Positions 1-5,527 of a stretch of 6,015 bases of DNA are shown here, piece by piece; positions within the stretch are counted from its first letter, which is position 1, and each line of letters opens with the position of its first letter. Below the pieces are notes generated by a model. The model had not been told where the DNA came from. It saw nothing but the letters and a program-made list of their open reading frames with translations, and did no database searches. Origin of the DNA: an uncultured Clostridia bacterium (lineage in GTDB: Bacteria > Bacillota > Clostridia > Christensenellales > UBA1242); assembly GCA_947626175.1 (NCBI GenBank), contig CANQRE010000048.1:1-6015 (forward strand), written 5' to 3'. The translations under genes were made by a program, and so were the position numbers.

Positions 1-325
1 ACACCACGCAAACAAGCAAAATTGTGAACCCAAACAAATACATAAGTCCCCACCACCACCTGCGGGTGTAAAAATAATGTCCGCCAAACAATCCAAGCAA
101 AAGTGTGATAACAATCAACTTCCACCTTTTCAAATCGATTGGTGTTTTTCGCGTGAAAACAATTGCTTCACGTTCGTGAGCTTTGTATCTTTGCCCAGCG
201 GCTTTGTTTGTTGCAATTTCAAGGCGAGCAAAAATAAATCCACACTCAGGACATTTGTGTTGACTGATGAGTGCTTTTGTACCACATCTTGGGCATTTTT
301 GAGTTTGCCTACCTCTCAAGTTCAT
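1..325 (-). CDS. Zinc-ribbon plus TM2-domain membrane protein, C-terminus cut by the window edge
   Basis: This gene is read on the minus strand and is open to the window edge, so only 108 codons are visible. Residues 11-28 form a zinc ribbon: CPRC, ten residues, then CPEC. After a basic linker (30-68), residues 69-108 begin a hydrophobic segment with the TM2 signature, GLFGGHYFY then a basic turn, WWWG and a second hydrophobic stretch (compare the family pattern G-x-x-G-x-H-x-F-Y). TM2 proteins are small two-helix membrane proteins of mostly unknown role. Ribbon-TM2 fusions are probably membrane adaptors, which is inference. The ATG at 325 lies 32 bases after the cyclase stop codon, and an in-frame stop lies nine codons upstream (350-352), so the start is constrained. 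No Shine-Dalgarno sequence is visible, so translation may be coupled to the cyclase. Domain assignment is fairly sure; function is unknown. Confidence 0.85.
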   Translation of the reverse strand, partial: MNLRGRQTQKCPRCGTKALISQHKCPECGFIFARLEIATNKAAGQRYKAHEREAIVFTRKTPIDLKRWKLIVITLLLGLFGGHYFYTRRWWWGLMYLFGFTILLVCVV

Positions 326-357
326 GCAAAAAAGTTTACACTTTTTTGTTCATTTTG

Positions 358-1770
358 TCAACTGATGGAAATCTTGTCGCAAGAAGTGTTGAAATAAACA
401 TATGACGCCTTGTCATCGCTAACATATTTCAGCACTTGTTTGAAGGCATCGCGGGCTTTTATATATTTTCCATCTGTAAAGTCACGAACGCCTTGTTCAA
501 ACGTGTTTTTAAGTTTTACAAGCCTATCTCTTTTCTTGCGAGGCAGCACTTCAAGATTTTCAAACAAGCTTTCACTGTCAAGGTCTTGAGCTGTGACCGA
601 GCCAATAAATCTGTAAGCAAAATCATATTTTGTTGGCATTTCATTTAACGCCGACTTTGAAAAAATCACCTTTGTGCCCATAAGTTTGTTTATGTCTTGC
701 ATCTTTGATGCCAAATTGACAACGTCCGAAATTATTGTTGGGCTTTTGCGTTCTTCTTCGCCCACAACTCCAAAAATCACTTCGCCAGTGTGAATTGAAA
801 TGCGAATGCAAACTTCTGGCAAAGATGAATGTGATTTGTTTTTGATTTCAATTGCCCTGCAAATTGCTTTGGAGCATTCCATTGCCCTTTCCGGCCTTGG
901 AAAAACTGCCAATATGCCATCGCCCAAATATTTGTCCACAAAGCCATCATATTTTCGAATGATTGGCGAAACAACATTTAAATATGAATTTATGAAATTA
1001 AAATTTTCTTCAAGTGAAAGAGTTGAGCTCACTTTGCCAGCACTTGTTATGTCACAAAACAGCGTTGTTGCCCTTTTTTGAACTTGATTTCCAAGTTCAA
1101 GCTCGGTGATTGACGTTTTGCCCAAAAATTTTAAAAACTGCTTGGGAATAAATTTTTGCGCTTCTAAATCTGTTTGTCTGACAAGATTTTCCTTGGCTTT
1201 GTAGTTGTAATTTATTTTTTCAAGGCTCGCTTCAATGTTTTTAAACTGCTTTGATGAACCTATTGAAAAATTTTCTTCCCTAACCAATCCATCACTAAGC
1301 CTGTGGGCAATTTGTTCAAACTTTTGAACTGGCCGGCAAGCAAAGGCGTAAATCAAAAACAAAGCAAACAAATAAACAATCGTAATAATTATTGCCCAAA
1401 GCACAATGTTATATTTTTGCGTCCTTGAAACGTTGAGAATTTTTTGCACACCTTGGGCAACTTCGCCATCAAAATTGGATATTCCGCTTATCAAAAACAT
1501 TGAAAAGCCATACACAACTGAAAGCGGAAGAGTTGAAAAAAAGACAACTCTTGAAAGTTTTTGAGTTTTTAAAAACCTGAAAAACAATATCGAGCCAAAA
1601 ACATTGCTTATGCCAATCACTGCAAGGCCAATATAACCAAGCAGCGAAAAATTGAAACTTAGGCCTTGCTTTGAAAATGAAATGCCGTCAAAAACATAAC
1701 TTCCAAGCACAAGTGAAGCAATAAAGAAAACAATAAATATGCCAATAAAGATTTTCGTTGAAAGTTTCAT
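358..1770 (-). CDS. Membrane-anchored class III adenylate/guanylate cyclase with HAMP-like linker and C-terminal TPR-like tail
   Basis: Predicted to make a cyclic nucleotide, most likely cAMP, in the cytoplasm at the membrane. Counting from the ATG at 1770 (470 residues): four hydrophobic segments at about 3-26, 42-65, 75-96 and 122-145; a HAMP-like stretch from about 146 to 165; a cyclase homology domain at about 233-375; and a helical TPR-like hairpin near 424-463. The two metal aspartates are D240 (in FCDIT) and D284 (in KYLGD). K280 and T345 occupy the purine-selecting positions, a Lys-Thr pair that usually favours ATP. N352 is the conserved asparagine, but the residue four later, normally arginine, is K356. 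The frame stays open upstream to a TTG at 1836, which would add a hydrophobic N-terminus. I prefer the ATG because the extra codons lie in the divergent promoter region; neither start has a well-spaced Shine-Dalgarno. The family is sure, the start moderately so, and activity is unproven. Confidence 0.9.
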   Translation of the reverse strand: MKLSTKIFIGIFIVFFIASLVLGSYVFDGISFSKQGLSFNFSLLGYIGLAVIGISNVFGSILFFRFLKTQKLSRVVFFSTLPLSVVYGFSMFLISGISNFDGEVAQGVQKILNVSRTQKYNIVLWAIIITIVYLFALFLIYAFACRPVQKFEQIAHRLSDGLVREENFSIGSSKQFKNIEASLEKINYNYKAKENLVRQTDLEAQKFIPKQFLKFLGKTSITELELGNQVQKRATTLFCDITSAGKVSSTLSLEENFNFINSYLNVVSPIIRKYDGFVDKYLGDGILAVFPRPERAMECSKAICRAIEIKNKSHSSLPEVCIRISIHTGEVIFGVVGEEERKSPTIISDVVNLASKMQDINKLMGTKVIFSKSALNEMPTKYDFAYRFIGSVTAQDLDSESLFENLEVLPRKKRDRLVKLKNTFEQGVRDFTDGKYIKARDAFKQVLKYVSDDKASYVYFNTSCDKISIS

Positions 1771-1856
1771 GCCCTTATTTTGAGAAAAAACAAAAAATGT
1801 ATACAAAATGAATAGAATTATTTTTGCGGCACACAATATGGAAAAGGAGAAATTTT
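1771..1856. promoter_or_regulatory. Divergent intergenic region between the cyclase and the helical-protein gene
   Basis: These 86 bases must carry promoters for both divergent genes. They are very AT-rich and contain the perfect 8-base palindrome TGTATACA at 1798-1805, whose TATACA half could act as a -10 element on either strand, though no convincing -35 lies 16-18 bases from it. An imperfect dyad follows at 1804-1826, with outer arms CAAAA and TTTTG and inner arms AAT and ATT around AGA. A TAGAAT at 1813-1818 is another -10 candidate for the plus strand. I cannot assign the promoters firmly; the dyad could be an operator. Confidence 0.35.
1844..1849 (+). promoter_or_regulatory. Ribosome binding site that fixes the start of the plus-strand gene
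   Basis: AAGGAG lies seven bases before the ATG at 1857. This is a good Shine-Dalgarno at normal spacing. It decides against an in-frame TTG start at 1824, which would put the site inside the coding region. Confidence 0.85.
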
Positions 1857-2300
1857 ATGGACAAAAAAGAACTTTTGATGGACTATGTCAACGCAATCTA
1901 TCAAAACATCAACGCAGGCACTCAATCAATTGAGGACATTTTGCCAAAAATCGAAGACGATGCTTTCAAAAAGGAAGTTGCCGAAATTCAAAGCGACTAT
2001 CAAGCTCTTGGCAAGGAATGTGAACTTTTTGCAAAAAGCGAAAAAATTGAAGGCTTTAAGGGCAACAACTGGTTTGAAAAAATGCGAATGTGGATGAGCG
2101 TGAACATGTCAACAATGACAGATCACTCAAATCGCAAAATTGCAGAGCTATTGTTGTTTGGCACATTTATGGGCTATGTGACATGCGTTAAGGACGCTTC
2201 CGACCACAAAAACATTTCAAAAGAACTGGATGAAATTTTGGAAAAGCTCAAAACCTATGAGCGCCAAAGCATGGAAAAACTTTTTAAATATCTTGACTAA
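1857..2300 (+). CDS. Small all-helical protein, possibly a ferritin-like four-helix bundle; function unknown
   Basis: This gene encodes 147 residues with no signal peptide and no membrane segment, so it is probably cytoplasmic. The sequence suggests four amphipathic helices at about 2-22, 34-62, 72-113 and 118-145. It resembles in outline small hypothetical proteins of Clostridia that are thought to form ferritin-like bundles, but I see no E-x-x-H di-iron motif, so metal binding should not be assumed. Residues 76-105 are rich in methionine (76, 78, 80, 84, 87 and 105), with single cysteines at 55 and 110. It is the only plus-strand gene here and is monocistronic, with its own Shine-Dalgarno and a terminator 12 bases after the stop. 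That arrangement suggests independent regulation. The gene is well supported; the fold is an inference and the function is not recognised. Confidence 0.85.
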   Translation: MDKKELLMDYVNAIYQNINAGTQSIEDILPKIEDDAFKKEVAEIQSDYQALGKECELFAKSEKIEGFKGNNWFEKMRMWMSVNMSTMTDHSNRKIAELLLFGTFMGYVTCVKDASDHKNISKELDEILEKLKTYERQSMEKLFKYLD

Positions 2301-2304
2301 CTTT

Positions 2305-2335
2305 AAAAAATCTTGCCTTTTTAGGCAATTTTTTT
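2305..2335. terminator. Bidirectional intrinsic terminator between two convergent genes
   Basis: The perfect six-base stem TTGCCT/AGGCAA at 2313-2318 and 2323-2328 encloses a TTTT loop. A run of seven T follows on the plus side and six A precede on the other side, so it can stop transcription from both the helical-protein gene and the spoIVFB-like gene, which converge here. Confidence 0.85.
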
Positions 2336-2348
2336 ATGCAAAAAGTGG

Positions 2349-3206
2349 CTACGATTTTGACATTTCCTTCAAATTAAGCTCGCATAATTTAAGTGAAAGC
2401 GGATAAACAAGCACAAGATTTAAGACCTGCTTTTCAGTTAGGACCTTGATTTTGTTTTGCGAAGTTTGAATATAAAAAATTGTAAGTTTTGTTTGATCGA
2501 TTGCCATCATAAGTTCTTTCAAAGTCACACTTTCATCAACAGCACAAGTTTTGACGGAAGAAAAGTTTTTTATCACTTTTTTAAACACGCTTGCATGCTC
2601 ATATTTGCCTTCAAATTTTGTTTCAAGCCCGCCCATAAACAAGAACACCGACATAAGCGCCAATGTTGGATTGAAATCCACAAAGCAAGTGACAACAAAG
2701 CCAGCAAAAAACAAAATTGAAAATATAATGTTGTTGGCAAGCGAAATTTTGCACGCTTTTTTGCGGGAATATTTTTCGCTAAGCAAACTTACAAACACCC
2801 TTCCGCCATCAAGCGGATATGCAGGCAAAAGGTTTGTCAGCGCAAGAAAAAAACTTAAGGACGAAACAAGATATGTGTAAGAATATGACGCTGGCACGAT
2901 CCACCAAAGGGCGCTCAAAAGCACACTAAGCGCCAAATTTGCACACGGGCCGGCAAGCGCAATTTTAACTTCATCATTCGGCAAAAATTTGCCGTCCTTG
3001 TAGTTTAACGCAACGCCATATGGAGCAAGATAAAAGCTTGTCAGCCTGTAACCAAGTTTTTTTGCAACAATGTAGTGTCCCCCTTCGTGGACAAGCACAA
3101 CAAAAAATAGTGCAAAAAAGCTTGTGATCTGTCCAGTTAAAGCAAACCACAAAAACAAAAGAAAAAATGACGGGTGAATTGGAATTTTTTTTAGTATCCC
3201 AAGCAT
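2349..3206 (-). CDS. spoIVFB: SpoIVFB-type intramembrane metalloprotease (M50B) with degenerate C-terminal CBS-like domain
   Basis: SpoIVFB cuts pro-sigma-K in the membrane around the forespore and switches on late mother-cell genes. This protein has 285 residues, the usual length. It shows the zinc motif HEGGH at 40-44, the AGPxxN-type loop at 85-90 (AGPCAN), and the second-metal motif NLLPAYPLDGG at 125-135 with D133 as the third ligand. About six hydrophobic segments cover residues 12-200, and residues 218-280 form a weak CBS-like domain, as in SpoIVFB. An in-frame TGA directly before the ATG at 3206 rules out a longer start. GGCGGT seven bases upstream is only a modest ribosome site, so coupling to the overlapping small ORF is plausible. 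No spoIVFA is seen upstream. Expression probably comes from the sigma-E-like promoter at 3310-3336. The family is sure; the exact orthology is likely, given that promoter. Confidence 0.88.
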   Translation of the reverse strand: MLGILKKIPIHPSFFLLFLWFALTGQITSFFALFFVVLVHEGGHYIVAKKLGYRLTSFYLAPYGVALNYKDGKFLPNDEVKIALAGPCANLALSVLLSALWWIVPASYSYTYLVSSLSFFLALTNLLPAYPLDGGRVFVSLLSEKYSRKKACKISLANNIIFSILFFAGFVVTCFVDFNPTLALMSVFLFMGGLETKFEGKYEHASVFKKVIKNFSSVKTCAVDESVTLKELMMAIDQTKLTIFYIQTSQNKIKVLTEKQVLNLVLVYPLSLKLCELNLKEMSKS

Positions 3207-3304
3207 TCAAACACCGCCAGCACTACCAGCGCTGTCAGGTCTGCCAAAATCAAAAGAGCAACAGCCTTGCGCGGAGTTAATTTTTTTGAAAAATTTACTT
3301 GCAT
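3191..3304 (-). CDS. Putative 37-residue single-pass membrane peptide overlapping the spoIVFB start
   Basis: This ORF runs from an ATG at 3304 to a TAA at 3191-3193 and overlaps the spoIVFB-like gene by 16 bases in another frame. The peptide has a basic head (KK at 7-8, RK at 12-13) and then about 19 hydrophobic residues (14-32) with one aspartate at 22, as expected for a single-pass protein with its N-terminus inside. It sits just after a sigma-E-like promoter whose predicted start point falls at about this ATG, and it has no Shine-Dalgarno, so any translation would be leaderless. Codons such as CTG, GCG and GTG are commoner here than in the neighbours, which is a reason for caution. I recognise no homologue. 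It could be a small partner of SpoIVFB, or only the leader of that gene. Confidence 0.45.
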   Translation of the reverse strand: MQVNFSKKLTPRKAVALLILADLTALVVLAVFECLGY

Positions 3305-3309
3305 GGCAT

Positions 3310-3336
3310 ATTTTATGCGAAAAAAAGTCGAAATAT
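3310..3336 (-). promoter_or_regulatory. Candidate sigma-E (mother-cell sporulation) promoter for the spoIVFB unit
   Basis: On the minus strand ATATT (3336-3332) is followed after exactly 14 bases by CATAAAAT (3317-3310). The sigma-E consensus in Bacillus subtilis is ATATT, 14-15 bases, CATACAnT, so only one defined -10 base differs. A sigma-A reading needs a -35 of CGATAT and is poor. spoIVFB is a sigma-E target in known spore formers, which fits. The transcript would start near 3302-3304. Confidence 0.65.
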
Positions 3337-3350
3337 CGCTTTTTTGATTT

Positions 3351-3374
3351 AAAAAAACGGCCTAAAGCCGCTTT
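3351..3374 (-). terminator. Intrinsic terminator of the M50-scpA-scpB operon
   Basis: On the minus strand the stem AAAGCGGC/GCCGTTTT (3374-3367 with 3361-3354, one G-U pair) closes a five-base loop and runs into further T residues. It begins at the last base of the scpB stop codon, so termination is immediate. Confidence 0.85.
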
Positions 3375-4042
3375 TAAGCATTTTCTTGATTTTGATCAGT
3401 GGTGAAAAAATCTTCATCCTCATTTGGCTGTGGAAGCTCGTCTTCAAACTTGAAATCATCAGGATTTTTGAACAAGCTGTCAGTTTTTTGATCTTCCTCA
3501 TCAAGCACTTTGATTCGAAGCAAAAGTTCGTCATAAGATGGAAGCTGCTCAACCGATGAAATGTTAAATCTTTTCAAAAACTGCTCAGTTGTGCCAAACA
3601 AAAGTGGTCTGCCAATTGCATCTTTCCTGCCCACGATTTCAATCATGTTTTGATCGACAAGGGCTTGGACAGCATAGTCACAATTAACTCTTCTGATATC
3701 TTCAATTTCAAGCTTTGTCACAGGTTGCTTGTAAGCAACAATTGCAAGTGTTTCAAGTGCCGCACGAGTGAGTGCCTTTTCACGAATTGGGCTTAAAACA
3801 TCAGATATGTAAGAAGCGAAATTTGGATTTGTGGAAAGCTGAACTTTGTTTTTGAAGCGAATTAGTTTTAAGCCACTTTCGCCAGAAAGTTCCTTTTCAA
3901 TATCGTTTAAGGCCTTGTCAATTTCTTTTTTGCTTAGTTGCAATTTGTCTTCAAGCGCTTCAATTTCAACTCCATCTCCTGCAACAAACAAAATGGCTTT
4001 GACAACTTCCTTGAGATTGTATTGTGTGTCTATTGTGCTCAT
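3374..4042 (-). CDS. scpB: Segregation and condensation protein B (ScpB)
   Basis: ScpB is a winged-helix (kite) subunit that dimerises and binds ScpA to form the SMC-ScpAB condensin, which acts on the nucleoid to separate sister origins. The protein has 222 residues. The first winged-helix domain covers about 8-85 and the second about 91-160. The family hallmarks are present: LETLAIVAYKQP at 96-107, EDIRRVN at 114-120, and GRKDAIGRPLLFGTT at 138-152. Residues 170-222 form an acidic, low-complexity tail that varies among species and is probably disordered. The ATG at 4042 overlaps the scpA stop codon as ATGA and is preceded by a strong Shine-Dalgarno, which points to translational coupling and matched amounts of ScpA and ScpB. 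It is the last gene of its operon. Confidence 0.97.
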   Translation of the reverse strand: MSTIDTQYNLKEVVKAILFVAGDGVEIEALEDKLQLSKKEIDKALNDIEKELSGESGLKLIRFKNKVQLSTNPNFASYISDVLSPIREKALTRAALETLAIVAYKQPVTKLEIEDIRRVNCDYAVQALVDQNMIEIVGRKDAIGRPLLFGTTEQFLKRFNISSVEQLPSYDELLLRIKVLDEEDQKTDSLFKNPDDFKFEDELPQPNEDEDFFTTDQNQENA

Positions 4043-4791
4043 GCTTCCTCCTCATTTGAAATGATATGTATTTTGCTGAAAAGCTTGTCCTGCTCCACCC
4101 TGACAGACTGAAGTTTTAACAAATCCAAAAGGGCAAGGAAAACATTTATCATTTCGCTTTTTGTCATGTCAGGCGCAAACAAATCCTCAAATTCAAATCG
4201 TTTGTGGCTGCGGGCATATTCGCGAATTGAAACAATTTTTTCGGCAACTGAAAACCTGTCCTTTACAACTGTTTTTGGCTGCGGCGCTTCTTTTGGCTTT
4301 AGCGATGCCCTTGCCAGAATGCCTGCAAAAGCATCCAAAAGTTTGTCAAGCACCATGTCTTTGATAACAATTTTCACTTTTTCAGTTTCTTCGCCCGGAG
4401 CTCTGTAAAACTTGTTTATGTCCTCCCGCTCCTTAAGTGACGAGCCAATTTCTTTGAACAGTTCATATTCCTTTAGTCTGCGAAGCAAAAGCGCTTCACT
4501 GTCCTCTTCCTCAGTTTGCTCTTCTTCAACAACAGGAAGCAAATGCTTTGACTTTATTTCCACAAGCGTTGCGGCAACAGTTATGAACTCGCTGGCTTTT
4601 TCAACATCAATTCGGTCAAGCTGATTCATATATTCAAGATATTGGTCAGTTATGTCGGCAAGCTTGACATCCATAATGTCCATTTTGTAAGAGCGAATGA
4701 GATACAATAACAAATCCAAAGGACCTTCAAAGTTCTCCAGCTTAAAACGATATTTGTCATCAAATAATGAAAGTTGCTCTGCTTCGCTCAT
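4039..4791 (-). CDS. scpA: Segregation and condensation protein A (ScpA, kleisin)
   Basis: ScpA is the kleisin that bridges the two heads of the SMC dimer and carries ScpB. The protein has 250 residues, the normal length. Its N-terminal SMC-neck-binding part carries the signature FEGPLDLLLYLI at 21-32 and continues to about 85 (ITDQYLEYM, then SEFITVAATLVEIKSKHLLP at 67-86). A middle, charged ScpB-binding region spans about 87-170, and the C-terminal winged helix that caps the SMC head spans about 178-246. The ATG follows the TAG of the upstream protease gene with no gap, so the two are surely co-transcribed. GGGGG about nine bases upstream is the only ribosome-site candidate, and reinitiation after the protease gene may help. 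A short acidic C-terminus encodes the ribosome site of scpB. Confidence 0.97.
   Translation of the reverse strand: MSEAEQLSLFDDKYRFKLENFEGPLDLLLYLIRSYKMDIMDVKLADITDQYLEYMNQLDRIDVEKASEFITVAATLVEIKSKHLLPVVEEEQTEEEDSEALLLRRLKEYELFKEIGSSLKEREDINKFYRAPGEETEKVKIVIKDMVLDKLLDAFAGILARASLKPKEAPQPKTVVKDRFSVAEKIVSIREYARSHKRFEFEDLFAPDMTKSEMINVFLALLDLLKLQSVRVEQDKLFSKIHIISNEEEA
4047..4053 (-). promoter_or_regulatory. Strong Shine-Dalgarno for scpB inside the scpA tail
   Basis: GAGGAGG on the minus strand ends four bases before the scpB ATG at 4042. The same bases encode the glutamates at the end of ScpA. It is the strongest ribosome binding site in the window and supports the overlapping start. Confidence 0.85.
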
Positions 4792-5451
4792 CTAAAAAAG
4801 CCCCCAAAACATTTGAAATAAATCTTCAATTCCGCCAACCAGGAAATAATACAACGTGTCAAACACAGGCAAAATCACAAAAATCAAAAGGATAATTCCG
4901 CCATATCTATACATAAACTGCACAAATTTGTTGTTTGGACTTAGGAATGAAGAAAGAAAATTGAATCCATCCAAAGGATATATTGGGAAAAGATTGAAAA
5001 CTGCAAGTGAAATGTTGACTGTTGTTGAAATCGACAAAAAGAATTTCACAAAAAGCAAAAATGTGTTTGCCCCATTAAGTCCAGCCCCAACAAAATAATA
5101 CAAGCAGCTAAACAAAAATCCCAAAATCAAATTGGTGATCACACCTGACATTGACACAAGCCTTATGCCACGCTTGTAATTTCGAAAGTTGAGCGGATTG
5201 ACAGGCACAGGTTTTGCCCAGCCAAAGCCAACAAACAAAAATGACAAAAGCCCAAATGCGTCAATATGCCTGAACGGATTAAGCGTTAGTCGCCCACTTT
5301 GCTTTGCTGTTTTGTCGCCACACCAATATGCCACAGCGCCATGTGAAAGTTCATGAAGGCAAAAGGCAAAAAATATTGCAAGCATATATGCAAGCACAAA
5401 TGCCATAAATTGCCAACCTGTTAAGTTGAGTGTGAAGAAATAAAACAACAT
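4792..5451 (-). CDS. Site-2-protease family M50 membrane metalloprotease (YwhC-like)
   Basis: Predicted intramembrane zinc protease of the compact M50 group that lacks PDZ and CBS domains; substrates are unknown. The protein has 219 residues, typical of the group. HELSH at 33-37 lies in the first hydrophobic helix and supplies the catalytic glutamate and two zinc ligands. NLFPIYPLDG at 153-162 supplies the third ligand, D161. The loop that usually reads G-P-x-x-N is SGVITN at 102-107. Further membrane segments lie near 98-122, 130-156 and 180-215. Gene order M50-scpA-scpB is widespread in Bacillota, but a functional link to condensin is not established. The ATG at 5451 lies only ten bases after a consensus -10 element, so the mRNA probably has four or five untranslated bases and no Shine-Dalgarno. 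The family is sure; the start is likely, as no other nearby start keeps the whole first helix. Confidence 0.93.
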   Translation of the reverse strand: MLFYFFTLNLTGWQFMAFVLAYMLAIFFAFCLHELSHGAVAYWCGDKTAKQSGRLTLNPFRHIDAFGLLSFLFVGFGWAKPVPVNPLNFRNYKRGIRLVSMSGVITNLILGFLFSCLYYFVGAGLNGANTFLLFVKFFLSISTTVNISLAVFNLFPIYPLDGFNFLSSFLSPNNKFVQFMYRYGGIILLIFVILPVFDTLYYFLVGGIEDLFQMFWGLF

Positions 5452-5461
5452 AGGCTATATT

Positions 5462-5490
5462 ATTATAGCAAAAAAAAGATTGTTTGACAA
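5462..5490 (-). promoter_or_regulatory. Vegetative (sigma-A) promoter of the M50-scpA-scpB operon
   Basis: On the minus strand TTGTCA (5490-5485) and TATAAT (5467-5462) are separated by exactly 17 bases. This matches five of six and six of six consensus positions. The start point should fall near 5455-5456, four or five bases before the ATG at 5451. The -35 begins two bases after the T-run of the preceding terminator. Confidence 0.88.
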
Positions 5491-5491
5491 C

Positions 5492-5520
5492 AAAAAAACC
5501 GCTCCTTTTGAAGCGGCTTT
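5492..5520 (-). terminator. Intrinsic terminator of the carboxypeptidase gene
   Basis: On the minus strand the stem CCGCTTC/GGAGCGG (5516-5510 with 5505-5499, one G-U pair) closes an AAAA loop. It is extended outward by AAAG pairing with the T-run and ends in seven T. It starts seven bases after the stop codon and insulates the next operon. Confidence 0.92.
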
Positions 5521-5527
5521 GTTGTTT

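Noticed and set aside
77..397. A 106-codon plus-strand open frame
   Set aside because: It lies antisense to the zinc-ribbon/TM2 gene and the end of the cyclase gene, has a low-complexity Phe/Ser/Cys-rich translation, and has no ribosome site.
1771..1836. N-terminal extension of the cyclase to a TTG codon
   Set aside because: It would fill most of the divergent promoter region, uses a rare start codon and has no Shine-Dalgarno; the ATG at 1770 already begins just before the first membrane helix.
1824..1856. N-terminal extension of the plus-strand gene to a TTG codon
   Set aside because: The good AAGGAG site at 1844-1849 is spaced for the ATG at 1857 and would lie inside the longer reading.
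3310..3350. A sigma-A promoter before the spoIVFB unit
   Set aside because: TAAAAT is an acceptable -10, but no sequence resembling TTGACA lies 16-18 bases upstream, whereas the sigma-E spacing and both boxes fit.
4161..4624. Several plus-strand open frames across scpA
   Set aside because: They are antisense to a confidently assigned scpA and are Ser/Leu/Cys-rich shadows with no family resemblance.
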